Below, piece after piece: positions 1 to 6,225 of a DNA stretch of 7,204 nt. Origin of the DNA: Verrucomicrobiales bacterium (GTDB taxonomy: Bacteria; Verrucomicrobiota; Verrucomicrobiia; Limisphaerales; RI-55); NCBI GenBank assembly GCA_003484235.1, contig DNDP01000428.1:3277-10480 (forward strand), written 5' to 3'. Every line of letters begins with the position of its first letter. The stretch's first letter is position 1. The translations under genes were made by a program, and so were the position numbers. The notes under the pieces are model-generated. The model did not search any database. It saw only the letters and a list, made by a program, of their open reading frames with translations, and had not been told where the DNA came from.

Positions 1-1764
1 CGAGCCCAGCCCCGCCTCGAGGATGGGAAGCCAGTCACGCAGCGGCAGGGCGACTTCTCGGAAAGCCAGTTCGAGGTCCTCCAACCAGCCGGTCAGCTCT
101 TCCAGCACCGTCTGATGCGCGGAGCCGGACGCCTCCCCCCGCGCGTCGGCCGCGGTCGTCCACTCCTGCATCCGGTCCGGCACTCCCAGGTCTTCCCAAA
201 GCCGGCGGATCGCCGCTGCCAATTGACCGCCGGTCGGCGTCCCGGCGATGGCATCGCGCAGTTTCAGGAAGGCCGGCATCACCCGCTCCCGGCACCGCTC
301 GCAGTCGCGGCCCAGCCCCGGATTGTCGGCCAGTTCAAGGGGCCGCGACCAGGCGCCTCCTTCCCAGCCGTTGGCGATCGCGGCGTTTTCCAGAAGATCC
401 ACTTCGTTCTCGGTCAATGACGTCAGACCGCTTTTCAGCGCGCTGAACCAGTCGGTCAACCGCCAGTGAAACTGCACGGTGTGCAGCGCGCCCCGCGTCA
501 GCTGGGCGAGCGGGTGATGGGCCACCGATTCCCGGCGGTCGAGGAAGAAGGGGATGCCGTAGCGGGTGAATACCCGCCGCAGTCCGGCGTGATGGGTGTC
601 CAGGTTCCGCACCAGCACCGCACACTCCCGAAACCGGTGGCCGGCATGGACAAAACGGAGGATCTCGCGCGCCGCGGCAACCGCCTCCTGTTCCGGTTCG
701 TCGCAGCGGACCAGCGCAATCCCGGAGCCAGCCACGGCAACCGCCGTTGCCGCGGGCCGGGTCCAGTTTGCCTCGAGCAGGCCGATCAGGCTGGAAGCGG
801 CCTCAGTCGCAGCCTTCAGCGACTCTTCGGGGCCGGCAAACAATTCGCCCTGTCGGCCTCGAGGTGCTCCGGCGGCCACGCCCGGGAGTCTTCCGCAACT
901 GAATCGCGTGGTGTGCGGCCCGCGTCCGAGGATCTCGACGGAGATTTTGCAGCCCTCCACGGCGGCCAGCCGGGCACGGCTGCGGCGGTAGGTCTGTGCG
1001 ATCACCGCCCAGGTAGAAAGCCAGGAAGGATCTTCCACCGGTTCGGATTCGAGACAGAAGGCGAGCGTGGCTTCATCGCAGAACGGCACAATCGCGGCGA
1101 GGAGATCCAGCTCCTGCGGTGTAAGTTCCGCGGCACCGTCGAGCCACAGACCGTCGAGCCGCAGTGTGGACCGATCCCGGCGGGCTTCGTCCTCCAGCCG
1201 TTCGATGGCCTGCTCGATCAGGGTCCCCGCGTCGGGAGAGTTCTGCCGCGCCAGCCAGTCGCGATACCTTTCAAGCAGGAACGCCAGGTCATGCAGCTTG
1301 TCGCGCAGCGGACCGGCGCCGCCGATCTGTTCTGCGGCCCGGCGCAGCGCCTCGGGCGTCGTGCGATGCTGCTGCAGTTCGTGAAGCTGCCGGCTCAGCA
1401 GCCGCGCAAACCCGGCGGCCCGGCTGCTGGTCCCGAAAACTGTCAGGTCGCCGTGATGCTGGTGGAGCAGCGCCCGCAGCACCATCACCCGGCCCTCCTC
1501 GGAGAGGAGCGCGCGCGGCGGCGACTCCAGTTGTTCGAGCAGCCACGCGGCAAACCGCTCGAACGGGACGATCTGGAGCCGGGTGTAGCCGGCCAGTCCC
1601 GAGCCGGACAGGAGCTGCAATTCGAGCTGGTAGGTCGCCTGACGGGGCGCAAGCAGGATCAACGGCGGCCCCAACGGATCCGCCGTCAGGCGGGCGCGAA
1701 TCTCCTCCAGGCAGCGAAAGGTCTTGCCGCTGCCGGCCGGGCCGAGGAGGAAACGGACGTTCAT
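1..1764 (-). CDS. addB: AddB-type ATP-dependent helicase/nuclease subunit B (N-terminal 588 residues; 3' end beyond window)
   Basis: Double-strand DNA break repair: AddB pairs with the AddA helicase-nuclease to process broken ends for recombination. I translated the minus strand from ATG 1764 to position 1 and found 588 codons without a stop. A Walker A motif GPAGSGKT lies at residues 8-15. It is followed by LLAPRQATYQLE (37-48), which resembles the family motif VPEQATFQ, then by GYTRLQIVPFERFA (59-72) and LWLDGAAELTPQEL (206-219, the usual 'DGF..FTPQ' segment). Further on are HRFRECAVLVRNL (376-388) and IPFFLDRR...HHPL (404-419), both characteristic of AddB. Family members are about 1,100 residues, so roughly half is present. 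The C-terminal nuclease domain and the iron-sulfur cysteines would lie beyond position 1. ATG 1764 is the first start after an in-frame TGA at 1773-1771. The TIM-barrel gene ends 35 bases upstream, so co-transcription is possible. The motifs make the family assignment firm; AddB versus another member of the same nuclease family is slightly less certain. Confidence 0.9.
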   Translation of the reverse strand, partial: MNVRFLLGPAGSGKTFRCLEEIRARLTADPLGPPLILLAPRQATYQLELQLLSGSGLAGYTRLQIVPFERFAAWLLEQLESPPRALLSEEGRVMVLRALLHQHHGDLTVFGTSSRAAGFARLLSRQLHELQQHRTTPEALRRAAEQIGGAGPLRDKLHDLAFLLERYRDWLARQNSPDAGTLIEQAIERLEDEARRDRSTLRLDGLWLDGAAELTPQELDLLAAIVPFCDEATLAFCLESEPVEDPSWLSTWAVIAQTYRRSRARLAAVEGCKISVEILGRGPHTTRFSCGRLPGVAAGAPRGRQGELFAGPEESLKAATEAASSLIGLLEANWTRPAATAVAVAGSGIALVRCDEPEQEAVAAAREILRFVHAGHRFRECAVLVRNLDTHHAGLRRVFTRYGIPFFLDRRESVAHHPLAQLTRGALHTVQFHWRLTDWFSALKSGLTSLTENEVDLLENAAIANGWEGGAWSRPLELADNPGLGRDCERCRERVMPAFLKLRDAIAGTPTGGQLAAAIRRLWEDLGVPDRMQEWTTAADARGEASGSAHQTVLEELTGWLEDLELAFREVALPLRDWLPILEAGLGS

Positions 1765-1799
1765 GGACCGTCAATGACGGGAATCGACTTTGCGCGATC

Positions 1800-2756
1800 C
1801 TAAATGCCGAAAGCCTTCTCCATCTGCTTGCGGACGGTGGTCAGCCGTGCGACGTCGCCGCCGCCGACTTCCGCCGTCGCCCAGCCGGTGAAGTGGATGT
1901 CCGCGAGCGCCTTCTGGACCTGATCCCACGGCAGGTCGTCATCCTCGCTCGTGATGTCCACGAACTTGTTCTGCGCGCGGCTGAAGCCCTTCACGTCGAG
2001 CTTCACGCAGCGGCGTCCGAACGCGCGGATCCATTCCGCCGGTTGACCGTACTTCCAGTGGTTGCCGATGTCGTAATACATGCCCACCCACGGACTCTGA
2101 AAACTGTCCACGAACCGGATGAACCGCTCCGGGCCCTGGTCCGGCCCGGCATCGTGATCGTACTGCATCTTGTTCCAGACATTCTCGATGAGGATCGGCT
2201 GGCCGAGCGACGCGGCGAGCGGAAGGAGCTTCTTGATCTCCGTCCGTGCACGTTCTTCGGTCTCCGCTTCGGTGCCGTCGTCACCCCGGCCAATCACGAT
2301 CAGCACGCCGCTGCCGCCGATGGCGTGGGCGACCCGGATGCAGTGGGCGATGTTTTCGCGGCCCTCGTTGCGGTCGGATTCGTTGGCGCTGGTGAGCCTC
2401 TTGCTCCAGTGCGCGTGATTGATCGCGTTGTGGAGGAACACACCCGACTCACGCTGCGCCGCCCGCGCCTCCTCGACGGTGTACTCGCCGGCCTGATCGA
2501 AATCGACGCCGTCGAAGCCGGCTTCTTGAGCCATCTTCAACCGCTCGACGACGTTCAGCTTCCTGCCGCCGAGTTCCTTGGGCAGCATGCCGAGCTTGCA
2601 GGAGAGCAGGATGCGCTTGCCCTCGGGCGGGCGGACGATCGGATCGGCAGCGGCGGCCCGGGCGGATGACGTGGAGGCAACGGTGACCGCGGCGGAGGCG
2701 GCGGCCACGGAGCCGGCGGTGAGGAATGAGCGACGGGAGAGGGAATGGGAGTTCAT
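1800..2756 (-). CDS. Tat-exported sugar phosphate isomerase/epimerase-like TIM-barrel protein
   Basis: The protein has 318 residues and probably acts outside the cytoplasm; its substrate is unknown. The N-terminus has a twin-arginine signal: SRRSFL at residues 7-12, a hydrophobic alanine-rich stretch, and likely cleavage near SARA (31-34). The rest resembles the xylose-isomerase-like / AP endonuclease 2 TIM-barrel family. Candidate metal-site residues are E191 in ILIENVW, D229 and H233 in YYDIGNHWKYG, and E296 in ATAEVGGGD. The usual H-x-K-D motif near the seventh strand reads D-V-K-G (254-257). ATG 2756 is chosen because it places the Tat motif at the N-terminus. The frame stays open upstream to a GTG at 2888, but that codon lies in the xylA terminator stem. 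No clear Shine-Dalgarno site precedes the ATG. The terminator separates this gene from xylA, whereas addB follows after 35 bases. The fold and export signal are well supported; the reaction cannot be told from sequence. Confidence 0.87.
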   Translation of the reverse strand: MNSHSLSRRSFLTAGSVAAASAAVTVASTSSARAAAADPIVRPPEGKRILLSCKLGMLPKELGGRKLNVVERLKMAQEAGFDGVDFDQAGEYTVEEARAAQRESGVFLHNAINHAHWSKRLTSANESDRNEGRENIAHCIRVAHAIGGSGVLIVIGRGDDGTEAETEERARTEIKKLLPLAASLGQPILIENVWNKMQYDHDAGPDQGPERFIRFVDSFQSPWVGMYYDIGNHWKYGQPAEWIRAFGRRCVKLDVKGFSRAQNKFVDITSEDDDLPWDQVQKALADIHFTGWATAEVGGGDVARLTTVRKQMEKAFGI

Positions 2757-2874
2757 GGAATGAGATTTTGGATGCGCGGATTGTGCATGGAATTCATCCA
2801 CCGGACAACAGCGATCACGCGTGGCGGCTGCGGCAACGGAATCGATCAAGGGCAAACTGTACAACCCGTACAAG
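2757..2874 (-). promoter_or_regulatory. Leader region of the TIM-barrel gene with tandem TTGTAC boxes
   Basis: This is the stretch between the xylA terminator and the TIM-barrel start, where a promoter for that gene (and perhaps addB) would be expected. Read on the minus strand it contains two TTGTAC hexamers separated by GGG, at 2873-2868 and 2864-2859. Since GTAC is self-complementary, this is both a direct and a near-inverted repeat and could be a protein-binding site. I found no convincing -35/-10 pair. The promoter role is inferred from position only. Confidence 0.25.
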
Positions 2875-2903
2875 AAAAAGGGCGACACTTCAGTGTCGCC
2901 CTT
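2875..2903 (-). terminator. Intrinsic terminator downstream of xylA
   Basis: Read on the minus strand, this is a perfect stem AAGGGCGACACT / AGTGTCGCCCTT, in which 10 pairs (GGGCGACACT) form the strong core, closed by a very short loop. A run of five T bases then CTTG follows. It begins 27 bases after the xylA TGA, which is the expected position and orientation for a Rho-independent terminator. Read on the plus strand no T-run follows the stem, so it should act in one direction only. The A-rich side overlaps the T-run complement, giving the stem its two outer A-T pairs. Confidence 0.9.
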
Positions 2904-2929
2904 GAAGGTGATCGACTGAGCTCTGCGAC

Positions 2930-4240
2930 TCAGATGAATTCGTTGATCAGGTTCTCAAGGAATTCCTGGCGGCCGCTTTCGAGCTTCGGTTCGCCGGCCT
3001 TGAGGATGTACTTCTCCAGCTCCTTGAAGCCGACCTTGCCCTTCTCGATGTCCCTGCCGATGCCGTCGTCCCACGAGCGGTAGCGGTTCTTCACGAAGTC
3101 GGCCAGGCGGCCGTCCTGACGGATGGCGGCGGCGATCTTCAGGCCGCGCGCAAAGGCGTCCATGCCGCCGATGTGCGCGTGCAGCAGGTCGATCGGCTCG
3201 AAGCTTTCGCGGCGGACCTTGGCGTCGAAGTTCACGCCGCCGGTGGTGAACCCGCCGTACTTGAGCATGGTCAGCATGCACTGGGTGGTCAGGTAAATGT
3301 CCGTTGGGAACTGGTCGGTGTCCCAGCCGAGCATCAGGTCGCCGGTGTTGGCGTCGATGCTGCCGAGGGCGCCCGCCGCGCCGGCGACTTCCATCTCGTG
3401 CTGCATTGAGTGACCCGCCAGCGTGGCGTGATTGGTCTCGAGGTTCAGCTTGAGGTGCTTCGTGAGGCCGTACTCGCGGAGGAAGTTCAGGCAGGCCGCG
3501 GCATCCGCATCGTACTGGTGCTTGGTCGGCTCCTTCGGCTTGGGCTCGATGTAGAACTGGCCCTTGAAGCCGATCTGCTTCGCGTAATCGACGGCCATGT
3601 GGAGGAAGCGGGCGAGGTGATCCAGCTCACGCTTCATGTCGGTGTTCCAGAGTGTCGAGTAGCCCTCGCGGCCGCCCCAGAAGGTGTAGCCCTCGCCGCC
3701 GAGCGTCTTGGTTACCTCGAGCGCCTTCTTTACCTGCGCGGCGGCATAGGCGAAGACGTCGGCCTCACAGCTGGTGGCGGCGCCGTGCATGTAGCGCGGA
3801 TGCACAAACAGCTGGGCGGTGCCCCAGAGGAGCTTGATGCCGGTCCGCTTCTGCTCCTCCTTCAGCACCTTCACCACGGCATCGAGATTCTTGTTCGACT
3901 GCGCGAGCGTTTTGCCGTGCGGGGCGACGTCGCGATCGTGAAAGGCGTAGTAGGGGGCGCCAAGCTTCTCGACCAACTCAAAGAAGTGCCGGACCCGGTC
4001 CTGGGCCTGCTTGACGGTGCCTTCGCCGAGTTCCCAGGGGCGCTTGGCGGTGCCCCAGCCAAACATGTCGGCGCCGGCGCCGCGCATCGTGTGCCAGTAC
4101 ACCACCGAGAACCGGAGATGATCCTTCATGGTCTTGCCCTCGACGACCTCGTCGGGATTGTACCATTTGAAGGAGAGCGGGTTCTTGGACTTCGGTCCTT
4201 CGTATTGGACCGGTTTGATGCGGGCAAAGGCAGAGGGCAT
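2930..4240 (-). CDS. xylA: Xylose isomerase
   Basis: Cytoplasmic enzyme interconverting D-xylose and D-xylulose (EC 5.3.1.5; the family also isomerises D-glucose), metal dependent. The protein has 436 residues, close to the usual length of about 440, and aligns with the Escherichia coli type from the N-terminal YEGPKSKNPLSFKWYNPDE through to the C-terminal SGRQEFLENLIN. Every key residue I checked is present at the same number as in E. coli: H101 and D104 (AFHDRD), E232 (IEPKPKEPTKHQYD), E268 and H271 (LNLETNHATLAGH), D296 (SIDAN), and D307 and D309 (GWDTDQFP). The gene should therefore encode an active enzyme. ATG 4240 is preferred over an in-frame TTG at 4261 because it gives the family-typical N-terminus. 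There is no clear Shine-Dalgarno site. A strong terminator follows the stop. No xylulokinase, transporter or XylR-type regulator lies nearby, so regulation by xylose is not shown. Confidence 0.97.
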   Translation of the reverse strand: MPSAFARIKPVQYEGPKSKNPLSFKWYNPDEVVEGKTMKDHLRFSVVYWHTMRGAGADMFGWGTAKRPWELGEGTVKQAQDRVRHFFELVEKLGAPYYAFHDRDVAPHGKTLAQSNKNLDAVVKVLKEEQKRTGIKLLWGTAQLFVHPRYMHGAATSCEADVFAYAAAQVKKALEVTKTLGGEGYTFWGGREGYSTLWNTDMKRELDHLARFLHMAVDYAKQIGFKGQFYIEPKPKEPTKHQYDADAAACLNFLREYGLTKHLKLNLETNHATLAGHSMQHEMEVAGAAGALGSIDANTGDLMLGWDTDQFPTDIYLTTQCMLTMLKYGGFTTGGVNFDAKVRRESFEPIDLLHAHIGGMDAFARGLKIAAAIRQDGRLADFVKNRYRSWDDGIGRDIEKGKVGFKELEKYILKAGEPKLESGRQEFLENLINEFI

Positions 4241-4302
4241 AAGATAAGGGGTTCGATTCAAATCCGCGCACCCAACGAGACCGCGCGGGACGCGAAATGC
4301 CT

Positions 4303-4326
4303 AGAGGAATTGCCCGGTCGGGGCAA
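4303..4326 (-). terminator. Weak candidate terminator hairpin after the propeller gene
   Basis: On the minus strand, TTGCCC and GGGCAA pair around a five-base loop (4326-4310). TTCCTCT follows, a pyrimidine-rich but not pure T tract. It starts about 40 bases after the propeller gene stop, between that gene and xylA. The stem is only 6 pairs and the tail is weak, so it may be inefficient or not a terminator at all. Confidence 0.3.
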
Positions 4327-4366
4327 GAACGGAAATGGGAGCGTCAACGGCCAACCACGTAAGCGC

Positions 4367-6124
4367 TCACTCCCCCGTCCCCTGATAGAAGGCCGGGAAG
4401 GTCAGCGCTTCATCCGTGTCTTCAAAGAAGCCCTGGCCTGCGCCGTCGAGCGTCACTTCGCCCAAATCGGTCCAGGTGGCCGGAGCGATGCCGCTGGAGC
4501 GCCGGATCGTGTACGTGCCGCCGCCGGTGCCGCTGAGAGTCAGCCGGGGATTGCCATTGGGCAACAGCGTGTAGCCGGCAAACGTCGGTGATTGCAGCAC
4601 GATGTTTCCCGCCAAAAACTTCGCCACGAAGATGTCGAGGTTTCCCCGCGAAGTGAGAGCCGTCTGATTGGCTTCACCGGAACCAAAGGTCGCCGTCAGC
4701 CCGAAACGACCCACCACATGCACGACCCCGGCCCCGAAGGCGATGCCTTGCCCGCGATCATCACTGCTCCCGCCAGCCAGTTTGGCCCACTGGGTGAGCC
4801 CGTTGGGATCGAACTTCGCCACGAATACATCCTGGGCACCCACGCCGCCGAGGGCGACCTGTCCGGGTTCCTCCGCGCCGAACGTCAGGCCGCTGCCATA
4901 GCCGGTAATGTAGGAATTGCCCTCCGGGTCGATGGCGATGCCGAGCGCGAACTGGCTGCCGCTGCCGACGGCCATCTTGACCCAGAGTAGGTTGCCGTTC
5001 GTGTCGTGCTTGGCGACGAAGACGTCGTCCTGTCCGCCGAGCGTGAGTTGGGTGGGGTTCAACTGCCCGCCGAATGGTGCAACCGTTTGGTAGGTGCCCG
5101 TCGTGTAACAGTTGCCGGCGGCGTCGACGGCGATTCCGTTCCCACGATCATGAGCGCCCTGGCCCTGGCCGGGGCGCACCCAGATCAATGCCCCGTCCGG
5201 ACCAAACTTCGCCACGAAGATCTCGTCATTTCCGCCCGACGGACCCACCAAGCTGGTTTCGTTGGCTTCACCGGGACCGAAGGTGGACGTGCCGGTAAAG
5301 CTACCCGTCACGTAGCAATTGCCCACCGCGTCGACGCCGATGCCGGCGCCATTGTTGCCGGTGGCTCCACCGGCACGCTTCGCCCACTGCAGCAACCCGT
5401 TGGTGTCATACTTGGCGATGAAGATGTCTTCGCCGTTGTTGCCGCCCAGTCCAGCGAGCGACGTTTCGTTTGCTTCTCCTGCGCCGAATACGGCGGGGTT
5501 GGAGCCGTAGCGGCCGGTGACGAAGCTATTGCCGGCCGCATCGACTGCGAGGCCGTTGGCGAACTCGTTGTTGTTGCCACCCGCCGTCTTTGCCCAGAGA
5601 CACTTGCCCGTCGCATCGAACTTCGCGAGAAACGCGTCCTGACCGAGACCGTTCAACACAATCTCGTCCGGCGTGCCCTCGTTGAATTTGGTCTGCGAAT
5701 TGTGGTAGCCGAGCACGTAGATGCTGCCGGAGGCGTCGAGGCCGATGGCGGTGCCGCGCAGAAATCCCTTCGCCTGCCGGACCCAGATGAGACTGCCGTC
5801 GGGCGCGTGCTTCGCGACGAACATATCCTGGTTCGACGAACTTAAGATTGTCTCGTTCGGTTCGCCCGGACCGAACGTGGCGGTGAGCTTGAAGTAGCCG
5901 GTGGTGAAGACGTTTCCGGCCGTATCGACTGCCAAGCCAATGCCTTCATCGATGCTCTGGCTGCCGGCGCGTCTTGCCCAGGCCAGCGAACCATTCTGCG
6001 CTGGGGCGCTGACCGCCCCGAGCAGCCAGCAGCCGGCGATTGCCGCCACCGCAGGTTTTGAGCAAAGAGCCGCCCGAGGAAAAACCGGGCACGAAAAGGG
6101 GAACGCCTGAAAGAGGAGTCTCAT
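4367..6124 (-). CDS. Secreted SBBP-repeat beta-propeller protein
   Basis: The protein has 585 residues and no enzymatic motif. The N-terminus resembles a Sec signal peptide: an unusually long n-region, a hydrophobic stretch at about residues 24-41, and likely cleavage after A-P-A (40-42). Seven tandem repeats follow, beginning at W49, W114, W177, W247, W315, W381 and W446, spaced 63-70 residues apart. Each has the pattern W-A/V-K/R ... G-I/L-A-V-D-x-x-G-N-x-Y/F-V-T-G ... F-G ... D-x-F-V-A-K-F/H-D-x-x-G. This matches SBBP (beta-propeller repeat) units, and seven copies fit one closed seven-bladed propeller. Residues from about 510 form a separate C-terminal module (Y-T-I-R ... W-T-D-L-G-E ... 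F-F-E-D ... F-Y) of a kind common at the ends of verrucomicrobial secreted proteins. ATG 6124 is chosen over an in-frame TTG two codons earlier. A role at the cell surface, such as binding, is inference only. Confidence 0.9.
   Translation of the reverse strand: MRLLFQAFPFSCPVFPRAALCSKPAVAAIAGCWLLGAVSAPAQNGSLAWARRAGSQSIDEGIGLAVDTAGNVFTTGYFKLTATFGPGEPNETILSSSNQDMFVAKHAPDGSLIWVRQAKGFLRGTAIGLDASGSIYVLGYHNSQTKFNEGTPDEIVLNGLGQDAFLAKFDATGKCLWAKTAGGNNNEFANGLAVDAAGNSFVTGRYGSNPAVFGAGEANETSLAGLGGNNGEDIFIAKYDTNGLLQWAKRAGGATGNNGAGIGVDAVGNCYVTGSFTGTSTFGPGEANETSLVGPSGGNDEIFVAKFGPDGALIWVRPGQGQGAHDRGNGIAVDAAGNCYTTGTYQTVAPFGGQLNPTQLTLGGQDDVFVAKHDTNGNLLWVKMAVGSGSQFALGIAIDPEGNSYITGYGSGLTFGAEEPGQVALGGVGAQDVFVAKFDPNGLTQWAKLAGGSSDDRGQGIAFGAGVVHVVGRFGLTATFGSGEANQTALTSRGNLDIFVAKFLAGNIVLQSPTFAGYTLLPNGNPRLTLSGTGGGTYTIRRSSGIAPATWTDLGEVTLDGAGQGFFEDTDEALTFPAFYQGTGE
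4619..5980 (-). repeat. Seven tandem in-gene repeats of about 190-210 bp (beta-propeller blades)
   Basis: The propeller gene is built from seven diverged repeats, visible in the DNA as well as the protein. Near-copies of a plus-strand word like CTTCGCCACGAAGAT recur at about 4619, 4814, 5012, 5208, 5411 and 5810, each encoding the F-V-A-K-F/H segment that ends a blade. Blades 3 and 4 share GEANETSL exactly and blade 7 has GEANQTAL, which suggests these arose more recently or exchange sequence. The last blade ends near 4619. Confidence 0.85.
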
Positions 6125-6130
6125 GGCCAA

Positions 6131-6160
6131 TTTTTACCGCTCTTCTGCAGACGCCGGCAA
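6131..6160 (-). promoter_or_regulatory. Possible promoter immediately upstream of the propeller gene
   Basis: On the minus strand, TTGCCG (6160-6155) is followed after 18 bases by TAAAAA (6136-6131). Each box matches 4 of 6 positions of the general -35 and -10 consensus. If used, transcription would begin at or next to the ATG at 6124, giving a leaderless or nearly leaderless message. With matches this loose in a 101-base gap, chance is a fair explanation. Confidence 0.2.
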
Positions 6161-6225
6161 GCGGCCAGTTCGGGCCGCATCCACGATCCGCGGGTTCATC
6201 CAGCCAGCCCCCGTGCGCGTGTGTC

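Noticed and set aside
466..2669. Long plus-strand open frames of 445 codons (466-1803) and 501 codons (1164-2669)
   Set aside because: They lie opposite addB and the TIM-barrel gene, which have clear family motifs. Their translations are rich in R, P, A and G with no recognisable domain, as expected for GC-rich antisense frames. The second one spans two real genes.
1800..4240. A xylose utilisation operon
   Set aside because: Only xylA is present. There is no xylulokinase, transporter or regulator, and a strong terminator follows xylA.
4238..4261. TTG start of xylA at 4261
   Set aside because: It adds seven residues not typical of the family and has no ribosome-binding site. ATG 4240 gives a normal N-terminus and E. 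coli-like residue numbering.
3410..4591. Plus-strand open frame of 393 codons opposite xylA and the end of the propeller gene
   Set aside because: It crosses two genes and the gap between them and shows no family resemblance. xylA on the other strand is unambiguous.
5006..5845. Plus-strand open frame of 279 codons with repeated sequence
   Set aside because: Its repetitiveness mirrors the beta-propeller repeats on the minus strand, so it is an antisense shadow.
4619..5980. Regularly spaced repeats as a CRISPR array or satellite
   Set aside because: The repeat unit is about 200 bp, diverged, in frame and coding. It is explained by propeller blades.
6161..6178. Inverted repeat GCGGCC-AGTTCG-GGCCGC between the hydrolase and propeller genes as a terminator
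   Set aside because: The six-pair stem is perfect, but no T-run follows on either strand. A structural role is possible but an intrinsic terminator is not supported.
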